From positions 62,001-126,000 of the forward strand of contig CAWINK010000021.1 of the NCBI GenBank assembly GCA_963837445.1: a DNA stretch of 64,000 nucleotides. The letters run 5' to 3'. This document shows, one piece after another, positions 50,480 through 58,643 of the stretch. Source of the DNA: JACVRW01 sp963837445. GTDB lineage: Bacteria; Actinomycetota; Thermoleophilia; Solirubrobacterales; Thermoleophilaceae. A program made the position numbers and the translations under genes. Each line of letters begins with the position of its first letter. The stretch's first letter is position 1. The notes beneath the pieces are model-generated. The model was not told the DNA's origin. It ran no database searches and saw only the letters and a program-made list of their open reading frames with translations.

Positions 50480-51033
50480 GCAAGAACCTCGAGCCGGGGA
50501 TGACGTTCCCGGACTTCACCCTGCCGGACGAGAACGGTGTGAAGCACCGGCTCTCGACTCTCCAGGGCGACGACGTCCTCGTCGTCCACCTGAGCCGCGG
50601 CGAGCACTGTCCTCGCGAGCGGATGCACCACCGCGAGCTGCTGCGCTTCCACGAGTGGTGCTCGGTGGCGTTCACACAGCTGGTCACGATCATGCCGAAC
50701 GTCCAGCACGACGTCTTCAAGATGAAGATCGCGACGGGCGCGCGCTGGACGTTCCTGGCGGACGAGGAGCTCGAGGTGCGCGACCGTTTCGAGATCGACG
50801 AGTACACCGACACGCACCACGACTACGCCGTGGTGCCCCACACGGTGATCCTCTCCCCCGGCCTCGTCATCGAGAAGGTCTACGTGGGCTACTGGTTCTG
50901 GGGCCGCCCGAGCCCCGAGCAGCTCTGGATCGATCTGGGCGAGATCCACCAGCGGATCAAGGCCGACTTCGACCCGACTCTGCCGGAGCCGCGCGCGGAA
51001 TGGGAGGCTCAGACCAAGGCGGCCGTGGCGTAG
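50476..51033 (+). CDS. Redoxin/peroxiredoxin-like protein, second copy
   Basis: Predicted 185-residue thioredoxin-fold protein. FPDFTLPDENGVKHRLSTLQG opens it, and VVHLSRGEHCPRERMHHREL holds the peroxidatic-type Cys. The end, VYVGYWFWGRPSPEQLW, is shared with the redoxin at 40989-41486, so the two are paralogues placed in two different operons. It overlaps the SMP-30 gene by 4 bp and ends the four-gene operon. It may protect the propeller enzymes or act in a redox step. Confidence 0.82.
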   Translation: MSKNLEPGMTFPDFTLPDENGVKHRLSTLQGDDVLVVHLSRGEHCPRERMHHRELLRFHEWCSVAFTQLVTIMPNVQHDVFKMKIATGARWTFLADEELEVRDRFEIDEYTDTHHDYAVVPHTVILSPGLVIEKVYVGYWFWGRPSPEQLWIDLGEIHQRIKADFDPTLPEPRAEWEAQTKAAVA

Positions 51034-51158
51034 GGCCAAGGAGATCGGTGATCCGGCCGCCGGCCACGCCCGAAGTCGAGTCCGTGCAGCACCCGCTTCC
51101 CGCCGCGTGAGATCTCCAGGCCCGAAACCGCGACAGCCGGTTGATCTGAGCTCGTCAT
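51030..51158 (-). pseudogene. ABC-transporter ATPase remnant, cut at Walker A and frameshifted
   Basis: Minus-strand reading from the ATG at 51158 gives MTSSDQPAVAVSGLEISRGGKRVLHGLDF in parts, the standard start of an ABC ATPase, then a one-base extra G turns it out of frame. Removing one G gives DFGVAGGRITDLLGPT, so the sequence runs exactly up to the Walker A loop (G-P-T-G-x-G-K) and is then cut by the redoxin gene. It is a broken, truncated gene. The ATG overlaps the stop of the 40-residue ORF by 4 bp, so it was once translated with it. Confidence 0.7.
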
Positions 51159-51277
51159 GCTTTACGCCTCCAAAGAGCGACGCGTCGCGCGGCGATCTTT
51201 TCGGCTGCCTCGCGCGTGCCGGCGACGACGCTGACGGTGTGGCCGGCGACCGTGACTGTCCAGTTGCGGGGGAACAT
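51155..51277 (-). CDS. 40-residue ORF before the ABC remnant
   Basis: MFPRNWTVTVAGHTVSVVAG opens it and a basic helix (ending ALWRRKA) closes it. It has a GAGGAGA ribosome site about 8 bases before the ATG at 51277, and its stop overlaps the ABC-remnant start (ATGA), which argues for a real coding sequence. No homologue recognised. Confidence 0.5.
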   Translation of the reverse strand: MFPRNWTVTVAGHTVSVVAGTREAAEKIAARRVALWRRKA

Positions 51278-51292
51278 GCTCGTTGTCTCCTC

Positions 51293-51541
51293 TCAGTCGT
51301 GGTGAGGCTGGTCGGTGATGGGGCCATCATGCGCTGGAGAAACCCGGCTCGAATCAGGTGCATCCCTAAGTCGTCTGCGGCACCACCAGGGCGCCTGGCG
51401 GCGTCGCGAGCCGCGGTATTCGGCGAGCGTCATTCCCATCGGGATGTCGGGCTCGCCGCCGTAGCTGAATGCGTAGCCGGGGATCCGATTTGCGGTCCCG
51501 AGAGATCGGCGCTGAAGTGGTTGGATGTCGAGCGCGAGCAT
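51293..51541 (-). CDS. 82-residue hypothetical protein
   Basis: From the ATG at 51541 (AAGGAG, 6 bases upstream) the reading gives MLALDIQPLQRRSLGTANR, then PMGMTLAEYRGSRRRQAPWW and a polar tail. It has one Cys, no signal peptide and no known domain. It lies 15 bp before the 40-residue ORF on the same strand. The small-gene cluster with an ABC-ATPase remnant suggests a relict transport or peptide locus. The longer frame to 51685 is less likely because the ribosome site fits the inner ATG. Confidence 0.45.
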   Translation of the reverse strand: MLALDIQPLQRRSLGTANRIPGYAFSYGGEPDIPMGMTLAEYRGSRRRQAPWWCRRRLRDAPDSSRVSPAHDGPITDQPHHD

Positions 51542-51654
51542 TTGGGTCTCCTTGATCCTCTTGACCTCAATCTCTCGCGATTTCGGGTCTGTCGAATCGG
51601 GGAAACCCCTGGCCTCGACCCCCAATCGGGGCCAGGGACCCCCAGGGACGGCAA

Positions 51655-51680
51655 GGCCGGCCGACGCCGAAGCGCCGGCC
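51655..51680 (-). terminator. GC-rich hairpin after the MMPL gene, possible terminator
   Basis: GGCCGGC (51655-51661), a 12-base loop and GCCGGCC (51674-51680) form a stem 20 bp past the stop of the minus-strand MMPL gene. No T-run follows, so it is only a candidate terminator. Just beyond it, ACCCCCAATCGGGG adds a further weak hairpin. Confidence 0.35.
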
Positions 51681-51699
51681 GGCACACCGCGGGGGTGGA

Positions 51700-53877
51700 T
51701 CAGTGGGATGGCGTTGGCTGCAGGCTCTTTGCGAGCGCCTCGCCCTCGATGTCCACCTCGGGCACGATTCGATCGAGGCGGCGCGGGAGGGCCCAGGCCC
51801 TCTCCCCGAGTAGCGCCATCACGGCGGGCACGAGCGTCATCCGCACCACGAAAGCGTCAACGAGGACGCCGATCGCAAGCGAGAACCCGATCGACTTGAT
51901 CACGGGGTCTGGGTCGAGGAGGAAGGCCGCGAACACCGCGGTCATGATCACCGCGGCTGCCGTGACGACCCGGCCGCTCTGGCCGTAGCCGGTCACGATC
52001 GACTCGCGGGCATCACCGGAGTGGACGTAGGCCTCGCGCATCCGGGACACGAGGAACACCTCGTAGTCCATCGCCAGCCCGAACAGGATTCCGATCAGCA
52101 GCACCGGGAGGAAGCTGACGATCGGGCCCGTGGAGGCGACGCCGAGGAGCTCGGCCATGTTCCCGTCCTGGAACACCCAGACGACGGCGCCCATCGCGGC
52201 GGCGATGCTGAGCAGGAAGCCGCCGGCGGCCTTGATCGGCACCCAGACCGACCGGAAGACCACCATCAGCAACAGCAGCGCCAGACCGACGACGACGGCG
52301 ATGTACCTCGGCAGCGACGCCGCCAGCGTGTCGGCGGTGTCGATGTTGAGCGCCGTCGTACCCGTGACATACGCGTTGATGCCGTACTGGTCCGGGAGGC
52401 TCTCGGCCTGGTCCCGCATGTACTCGACCAGGTCCTTCGTCTCGTCGGAGGCGGGACCGGTCTTGGGCGTCACGAGCGCGATCGTCACGTCGCCGGCCTC
52501 GTTTTGAGACGGCGGCGAGACGGCGGCCACGTTCGGGAAGCCCTCGAGGGTCGAGGTGATGTTGCCCGCGATCTGCTCCTGCTGCTCCTTTGTCGCGTCC
52601 GGAGCGTCGACGACCACGGTGAGCACACCGTTGAAGCCGGGGCCGAAGCCCTCGGTCAGGAGGTCGTAGGCCTTGCGCTCGGTGTTGTCCTCGGCCTTGG
52701 AGCCGCCATCCGGGAGGCCCAGCTTCATGCCGAGGGCGGGCGTTGCCATGAGGCACAGGCCGGCCAGGCCGGCGACCAGGACCGGCCACCGGCGACGGGT
52801 CACGAAGCGCGCGTAGCGAACGCTCGCCGTCTCCTTGCCGGGCTTGCGCCCGCGTGGCCGGAACGCCAGCACGCGGTTGGTCCGGCCCGCGCGGTTCCCG
52901 GTCATGCCGAGGAGCGCCGGGAGCAGGGTCATCGCGATCAGGACCGCGATGATCACCGCGCCGGCGGCGGCGAGGCCCATCACCGTCAGGAACGGGATGT
53001 TCACCACCATCAGGCCGAGCAGGGCGATGACAACGGTCATCCCCGCGAACACCACCGCGCTGCCTGCCGTGCCGGTCGCCTGGGCGGCCGCCTCACGCGG
53101 CTCCATCCCGTCCGTCATGTTCTGACGGTGGCGCGAGAGGATGAACAGCGCGTAGTCGATGCCGACCGCGAGGCCGAGCATCGTGGCGAGCGTCGGGGCC
53201 GTCTCTGTGAGCTCGAACGCGCCGGTGAGCGCCGTGATCCCGCCGACCGAGATGCCCACGCCAATCAGCGCGGTCAGCAGCGGGAGACCCGCGGCCACCA
53301 GCGAGGCGAGCGTGATCGCCAGGACCAGGAAGCCGACCATGATGCCGATCGACTCGGCCTTGGTCTCGGTCTCGTCGGTCACGAGGCCGCCACCGAACTC
53401 GACCTGCATTCCCTCGGCCTTGGCCGGCTCGGCCGCGGCCTCGAGCTCCTCACGGGCCGGGTCGTCGACCTTGTCCGCCGGCATCGGGTAGATCACGTCG
53501 GTGTAGCCGATGCGACCGTCCTTCGAGATGGCCTTGGCCGTGTACGGGTCGATGACCTGCGACACGTCCTTCGCGTTGTCGGCCTGCTTCGCCGACTCCA
53601 TCACAGCGGCTTTGTTCTCCGGGTCGGTGAGCTTCTCGCCCTCGGGCGCCACGTACACGACGCGCGCAGAGGCCCCGCCCGCGCCCGCGTACTTCTCGTA
53701 GAGAAGGTCCTGGGCTTGCTGGGATTCGGTGCCCGGAACCTCGAACTTCTCCGAGTACGTCCCGCCAAACGAGGCGGCGCTGAAGGCCACGGCGGCCAGC
53801 AGGACCACCCAACCGAACAGCACCTTCTTCTTGTTGTCGAAGGCCCAGCCTCCGAGTCGGTGTAGATAGGTAGCCAT
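51700..53877 (-). CDS. MMPL/RND-family membrane transporter, second copy
   Basis: Predicted 725-residue polytopic protein from the ATG at 53877, the first with a membrane helix right after it (KVLFGWVVLLAAVAFSAA). The first loop is followed by GLAVGIDYALFILSRHRQ and the second half has GILFGLAMDYEVFLVSRMREAYV; both G-x-D-Y sites are the proton-relay residues. About 12 helices. Mycobacterial MMPL relatives export lipids. The gene lies downstream of a LAL regulator on the same strand (91-bp gap), which may control it. Confidence 0.92.
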   Translation of the reverse strand: MATYLHRLGGWAFDNKKKVLFGWVVLLAAVAFSAASFGGTYSEKFEVPGTESQQAQDLLYEKYAGAGGASARVVYVAPEGEKLTDPENKAAVMESAKQADNAKDVSQVIDPYTAKAISKDGRIGYTDVIYPMPADKVDDPAREELEAAAEPAKAEGMQVEFGGGLVTDETETKAESIGIMVGFLVLAITLASLVAAGLPLLTALIGVGISVGGITALTGAFELTETAPTLATMLGLAVGIDYALFILSRHRQNMTDGMEPREAAAQATGTAGSAVVFAGMTVVIALLGLMVVNIPFLTVMGLAAAGAVIIAVLIAMTLLPALLGMTGNRAGRTNRVLAFRPRGRKPGKETASVRYARFVTRRRWPVLVAGLAGLCLMATPALGMKLGLPDGGSKAEDNTERKAYDLLTEGFGPGFNGVLTVVVDAPDATKEQQEQIAGNITSTLEGFPNVAAVSPPSQNEAGDVTIALVTPKTGPASDETKDLVEYMRDQAESLPDQYGINAYVTGTTALNIDTADTLAASLPRYIAVVVGLALLLLMVVFRSVWVPIKAAGGFLLSIAAAMGAVVWVFQDGNMAELLGVASTGPIVSFLPVLLIGILFGLAMDYEVFLVSRMREAYVHSGDARESIVTGYGQSGRVVTAAAVIMTAVFAAFLLDPDPVIKSIGFSLAIGVLVDAFVVRMTLVPAVMALLGERAWALPRRLDRIVPEVDIEGEALAKSLQPTPSH

Positions 53878-53968
53878 TACGTGAGGTCCCCCAATCGAGT
53901 TGATCGAACTGGGGCGACGGTAAGCCCGGCCCGGGGGCCATCGACTCGGGCGAATCCCTAGTCGGGGC

Positions 53969-56713
53969 CTAGTGCGCGGCTGCGGCGGGCTCGGCGTCGG
54001 GCTCGCCGAGTGGTACCCGCGCCAGCTCAACACGCGAGCTCACGCCCACCTTGAGGAAGACCTTGCGCAAGTGGTACTCGACGGTCTTGGGGCTCACGTA
54101 GAGCTGGGCGGCGACGTCGCGGTTGGTCGCGCCGCTCGCCACGAGCTGTGCGATGCGGAGCTCCTGCGGCGTGAGGTCGTCGAGCGTGCTGACGTCGCGC
54201 TTGCGTGCCGTCTCGCCGGTGGCGTTCAGCTCGCCGCGGGCCCGCTCCGCCCAGTGCTTCGTGCCGAGCCCCTCGAAGGTGTCGAGGGCCGTCCGCAGCT
54301 GCGCGCGGGCGTCGACCTTGCGCCGCTGCCGTCGCAGCCACTCGCCGTAGGCGAGCTGGGTGCGCGCTACCTGGTAGGCGAGTCCGGCGCGCGCGTGGTG
54401 CTCGATCGCCTCCTCGTACAGCCGCTCGGCCGCGCCTGCCTCATCCGCCAACACCGCTCGGCAGCGCGCGAGTAGGCCCTTCATCAGCGGGGCGTCGCTC
54501 ACGGGCGCCCAGCGCTCGAAATGGTCGAGAGCCGAGCGCGCGCGCTCCGGCTCGTCCAGGCGAAGGGCGGCGTCGATGATCTCGGGGGTCGAGACCGGCA
54601 GGGCCGGGATGAGGTCGTCGGCGTCGAGGTGGTCGTAATGCGCAAGGGCCTCGCGCAGGTTGCCCACGCCCAGCTCGAGCTCCGCCAGCGCGAGCCGGGC
54701 GTGCATGGTCGCCCAGCCCAGGCCCTTGGCGAGACTGCGCTGCATCGCCTCCTCGGCCAACCGGCGGCAGTCCTCCTCTCGCCCCTGCTGTGCCGCGACG
54801 TGGGCCTGGAGCGCGGTGGAGCCGATGACGTCGTTCTCCCACCCGAAGCGCTCGGCGATCTCCTTCCCCTCGTCGATGCTGGCGAGCACCGCCGCGAGCC
54901 GGCCCTCGTACAGCTCGGCTATCGCCTGCAGGGGAAAGACGCCCCCGAAGCTCGACACCGTGCCCTGTGCACGCTGGCTCGCGATCGTCTCGAGGCACAC
55001 GCGGCGCACCTCGGGGTAGTCGCCCGTCAGCCCGCACGCAAACGCCTTGAGAACCTGGGGTCGCCCCTCGTTGAAGCCGGAGCTGATCTCCTTCGCCTCC
55101 TCGAACCGGGCGTGCGCGGCGGCCGTGTCGCCCAACCTCAGCGCGGCTGCGCCGCGAAGAAATGCCCGCCCGAACCGGGCTACACCGCCGCTGGCCCCGA
55201 TCCGCTCGAGCTCCGGCAGCACCTCGTCGACCCGGTCGCCGCTCCATCCGCCCTGCATCGCCGCGAGCAGCGCCCACACAAGCATCTCGGAGCCCACGTC
55301 GGGGTCTGCCGCGGCCACCGTCAGGCCGGCGTTCCTCAGGACGGCATAGGCGTCCACGGGCGATCCCCGCCGGCCCGAGTTGGTCGCCAGGACCATGTCG
55401 AGCGCGACCGAGTCGAGCGGATCGGTCACGAACGTGCGCGCCCGCTCGACCAGTGCCAGCGCCGCGTCCGGCCGGCCGGCGTCGAGCGAGGTCTGGGCGG
55501 CGAGGGCAAGACGGTGGCCGCGGCGCCCAGCGTCCTCGCTCAGTTCCGCCGCCCGCTCGAAGGCAGCCGACGCGGTGGCCTGCGCCCCTCGCGTCAGCGC
55601 CTGCATCCCGGCCGCCTCGAGCTCGGCGGCGATTCCTTCGTCGGCGCCCTCGACGACCAGCGCCCGGTGCCAGGCACTTCGGATCTGATCTGAGACCGAG
55701 GCGGCCAGCGCCTCGTGTGCGGCCTTGCGCTCGTCGCGCGTGGCGGACCGGTAGACGGCGGAGCGGACGAGCGGGTGGCGGAACTCGACGGTGCCGTTCA
55801 CCCGCACGAGGCCACCGCGCTCGGCCTCCGCCAGGCCCGACCCGTCGAGGCCGAGCTGCTTCGCGGCGTCCTGGATGGCGGGCAGGTCGCCGACCTCGTC
55901 GGCTGCGGCGAGCAGCAGCATGCGCCGGGCGCCGTCGGATAGTGCCGCGACCCGCGCCCGGAACGACTCCTCGACGGCCGGCCGCACCGGCGGTGGGCCG
56001 AGGATCGGCTCGGCGCCGTGTAGCTGGTCTGCGCTGAGCGCAGCCGGGAGCTCGAGCAGGGCCAGCGGGTTCCCGGCCGCGTTGCGCAACAGGGTCGACA
56101 GCACCTCCGCGGAGGGGCGGTCGTCGAGTCGCCCCGTCAGCAATGCCTTGGCGTCCTCGTCCGCGAGCACGCCCAGCTCCAGCTCGGGGATTCCCGGCGC
56201 CTCGAAGCGCTGGATCTCGCCCTCGCGAACCGCGATCAGCATCGCGATCCGCTCCGCCTCGAGCCGGCGGGCGACGAACAGCAGCGCCTCCGCCGAGGGG
56301 CCGTCCAGCCACTGGGCGTCGTCTACGCAGCAGAGGATCGGGGCCTCCTCGGAGGCCTCCGCGAGCAGGCTCAACACGCCGAGCGAGACCAGGAAGCGGT
56401 CCTCCACTCCCTCGGCGCTGAGTCCGAACGCGCTGCCAAGGGCGGCGGCCTGTGGCGCCGGAAGGCGCTCGACCAGCCCTAGGTACGGCCGCACGAGCTG
56501 GTGGATCCCGGCAAACGGCAGCTCGTGCTCGGCCTCGATGCCCACGCAGCGGAGCACCTTCATTTCCGCCGCCTGCTCGCGCGCGTACTCGAGCAGGGCC
56601 GTCTTCCCGATCCCGGGCACACCGCGCAGGACCAGAGCGGCGCTTTTCTCGGCTCGGGCGTCGTCCAGCAGCGCGTCGAGCCTGCGCTGCTCGGCCTCTC
56701 GGCCAACGAGCAT
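53969..56713 (-). CDS. LAL-type LuxR-family regulator with AAA ATPase domain
   Basis: Predicted 914-residue protein. Residues 1-200 form an AAA/STAND-type ATPase with Walker A GVPGIGKTALL (31-41) and CCVDDAQWLDG as Walker B; the middle is a TPR-like helical array; the last 65 residues are a LuxR helix-turn-helix with LTPQELRIAQLVASGATNRDVAAQLYVSPKTVEYHLRKV (parts). LAL proteins are large transcriptional activators that respond to small ligands. It may act on the MMPL gene behind it or on the divergent NDH-2 gene. Confidence 0.92.
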   Translation of the reverse strand: MLVGREAEQRRLDALLDDARAEKSAALVLRGVPGIGKTALLEYAREQAAEMKVLRCVGIEAEHELPFAGIHQLVRPYLGLVERLPAPQAAALGSAFGLSAEGVEDRFLVSLGVLSLLAEASEEAPILCCVDDAQWLDGPSAEALLFVARRLEAERIAMLIAVREGEIQRFEAPGIPELELGVLADEDAKALLTGRLDDRPSAEVLSTLLRNAAGNPLALLELPAALSADQLHGAEPILGPPPVRPAVEESFRARVAALSDGARRMLLLAAADEVGDLPAIQDAAKQLGLDGSGLAEAERGGLVRVNGTVEFRHPLVRSAVYRSATRDERKAAHEALAASVSDQIRSAWHRALVVEGADEGIAAELEAAGMQALTRGAQATASAAFERAAELSEDAGRRGHRLALAAQTSLDAGRPDAALALVERARTFVTDPLDSVALDMVLATNSGRRGSPVDAYAVLRNAGLTVAAADPDVGSEMLVWALLAAMQGGWSGDRVDEVLPELERIGASGGVARFGRAFLRGAAALRLGDTAAAHARFEEAKEISSGFNEGRPQVLKAFACGLTGDYPEVRRVCLETIASQRAQGTVSSFGGVFPLQAIAELYEGRLAAVLASIDEGKEIAERFGWENDVIGSTALQAHVAAQQGREEDCRRLAEEAMQRSLAKGLGWATMHARLALAELELGVGNLREALAHYDHLDADDLIPALPVSTPEIIDAALRLDEPERARSALDHFERWAPVSDAPLMKGLLARCRAVLADEAGAAERLYEEAIEHHARAGLAYQVARTQLAYGEWLRRQRRKVDARAQLRTALDTFEGLGTKHWAERARGELNATGETARKRDVSTLDDLTPQELRIAQLVASGATNRDVAAQLYVSPKTVEYHLRKVFLKVGVSSRVELARVPLGEPDAEPAAAAH

Positions 56714-56785
56714 GCGCCGATCGTAACCCGAGGACTAGGGGATCGCCCGATTCGAGGCCGGCGGCGCGGCCGTACCGTGGCGGCC

Positions 56786-58030
56786 ATGAGCTCGAACACC
56801 ACGACCCGCGTCGCGAAGGGCGGAGTGCTGGTGCTCGGTGGCGGCTTCGCCGGGAGCTACGTGGCGCGGGAGCTCGGCAAGAGCGGCGCCACGATCGTCA
56901 ACCCGACCAACTTCATGCTCTACACCCCGCTACTGCCCGAGGCCGCGGCGGGCAGCATCGAGCCGCGCCACGTGACGGTGCCTCTGCGGACGATGGCCCC
57001 GCACTCCGAGCTCCTGGTCGGCAAGGCGGTCGGGCTCGACCCCGGCCGGCGCGTGGTGGAGGTCGAATCGGATGCGGGGCGCTTCAACGTTTCCTACGCG
57101 GAGCTCGTGGTCGCGCTCGGGGCCGTCACGCGCATGCCGGACTTGCCGGGCCTGCGTGAGCACTCGCTCGGGCTGAAGAACCTGGCCGACGCGATCGAGT
57201 TGCGCAACCACGTGCTGCGCCAGCTCGACCTGGCCGACGCGGCGCCCGAGACGGCGGAGCGGCGGCTGACGTTCGTGTTCGCTGGAGCCGGCTTCGCCGG
57301 TGTCGAGGTGCTGGCCGAGCTGCACGAGCTGGTGGCCGACGCGCTCCGAGCGCACCCGCGGCTGGCCGGCGTCGAGCCCCGCTGGGTCCTGCTCGACGGC
57401 TCGGGTCGGATCCTCCAGCAGATGCCCGAGAAGCTCGGCGAGCATGCCCGCAAGACGCTCGCGAAGCGGGGGATAGAGGTCCTCACCGAGACCAGGCTGG
57501 AGTCGGTGGACGCGGGAGGAGCGACCCTCTCGGACGGCCGCCGGATCGACACGAACACGCTCGTCTGGACAGCGGGCGTGACTCCGAACCCGATCCTGAG
57601 CCAACTGGGACTGCCGGTCGACGAGCGCGGGCGCGTGCGCGTGGACGAGACTCTCCGGGTGGTCGGAGCGCGCCACATCTGGGCCCTTGGCGACGGCGCG
57701 GCGGTGCCGAACCAGGCGACCCCGGGGGCGACCGACCCCGCCACCTGCCAGCACGCGCTGCGCCAGGCGAGGGCACTGGCGCGCAACCTGCGCGGGACGC
57801 CGCGTCCGTACGGTTACAAGACGCGGGGCCAGATGGCCACGCTCGGCACCCGGCACGGGGTCGCCCTCGTAGGCAGGCTGCCCGTCAACGGCCTCCTGGG
57901 CTGGCACATCGCCCGTGCCTACCACCTCCTCCAGCTGCCCTTCGCATCCCGCCGCCTGCGGGTGCTGGGCGACTGGACCACGGCGGCAATGTTCAGCCGC
58001 GACGTGGCCGAGCTGTCTTCGCTCAGGTGA
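56786..58030 (+). CDS. Type II NADH dehydrogenase-like flavoprotein
   Basis: Predicted 414-residue two-Rossmann flavoprotein. FAD site VLVLGGGFAGSYVARELG, LYTPLLPEAAAGSIEPRHV as the NDH-2 quinone-side mark, FVFAGAGFAGVEVLAEL as the NAD site and LPFASRRLRVLGDWTTAAMF near the C-terminus, where membrane-binding helices usually lie. It passes electrons from NADH to quinone without pumping. Start is the ATG at 56786; the longer frame is a shadow of the regulator's 5' end. Confidence 0.88.
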   Translation: MSSNTTTRVAKGGVLVLGGGFAGSYVARELGKSGATIVNPTNFMLYTPLLPEAAAGSIEPRHVTVPLRTMAPHSELLVGKAVGLDPGRRVVEVESDAGRFNVSYAELVVALGAVTRMPDLPGLREHSLGLKNLADAIELRNHVLRQLDLADAAPETAERRLTFVFAGAGFAGVEVLAELHELVADALRAHPRLAGVEPRWVLLDGSGRILQQMPEKLGEHARKTLAKRGIEVLTETRLESVDAGGATLSDGRRIDTNTLVWTAGVTPNPILSQLGLPVDERGRVRVDETLRVVGARHIWALGDGAAVPNQATPGATDPATCQHALRQARALARNLRGTPRPYGYKTRGQMATLGTRHGVALVGRLPVNGLLGWHIARAYHLLQLPFASRRLRVLGDWTTAAMFSRDVAELSSLR

Positions 58031-58146
58031 GCGTCAGACTCTCGGGCTGAGATACCAACCGTGGGAGCCGAATCGACCTGACCGGGCTTGGCGGCGCACA
58101 GGTTGTGGTCCAGGCGGTCGCGGGTGCGAGTCCCGTCGCTCACCCA
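58026..58146 (+). pseudogene. Degenerate tRNA-His-like remnant
   Basis: The 3' side, 58091-58146, reads as the anticodon-to-acceptor part of tRNA-His: loop TTGTGGT with anticodon GTG, T-stem GCGGG/CCCGT and CGCTCACC at the end. But the anticodon stem ACAGG/CCAGG has mismatches, and the T-loop is TGCGAGT instead of TTCGAGT. GGTGAGCG (58026-58033), overlapping the NDH-2 stop, is an exact complement of CGCTCACC, as in tRNA-His with its extra G-C pair, but the space between is about 38 bases too long. A decayed or rearranged tRNA, or an attachment-site relic. Confidence 0.45.
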
Positions 58147-58162
58147 CGGGGAGCACCGTCGC

Positions 58163-58643
58163 TCATTTGCTCGACCGGCCGTTCCCGCGGCCGTCGATCA
58201 GCTCGTACGCCAGACCCGTCGCCGCCGCGTAGACCAGGTGATGGAACGCGTCGATCGCGATCTCCTCCTTTGCCCAGAACACCGACGGGGGTGCAATCTC
58301 CAGGGCAGGGAGGGTCACCTGGGCGGCTCCGTAGATCGCCGCGCCGTGGGCCGCTGTCGCTCGGCGAGGCGGTAGGCCGGCCGCTGCCAACAGGCCGCGG
58401 AGGGCGCCCCACGAGGTGCCGTAGCCCCAGTGCGACAGGTCGTTGAAGCGGGCCTGTCGCGTGGGCGTCCTCGAACTCCTTGATGCCCAGCATCTTGGCG
58501 GTGGCGCGGGCCGGCGCGGAGCTTGGTGCGCGGCCGCGGAGCCGAGCTTCGAGCGTTGACGAGATCGTCATCGCCGCCGTGCCGACCAGGCCGGCCGCCA
58601 GGCCCTTTCCAACTGCACTTGCGACGTTGCTCACCGGGTTCAT
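58163..58643 (-). pseudogene. Frameshifted small membrane protein
   Basis: From the ATG at 58643 the frame gives MNPVSNVASAVGKGLAAGLVGTAAMT and LGIKEFEDAHA, then drifts. One base less near 58455-58460 would restore ARFNDLSHWGYGTSWGALRGLLAAAGLP and, in the second frame, AAIYGAAQVTLPALEIAPPSVFWAKEEIAIDAFHHLVYAAATGLAYEL to a stop at 58163-58165. Read together they give about 159 residues with four hydrophobic segments. So either a sequencing error or a recent inactivation. It overlaps the GMC gene by 4 bp (ATGA), so it was the last gene of that operon. Confidence 0.75.

Noticed and set aside
51107..51988. 293-codon plus-strand frame over the small-gene region and MMPL 3' end
   Set aside because: No ribosome site or domain, crosses the hairpin region and lies antisense to ORFs that have ribosome sites and to the MMPL gene.
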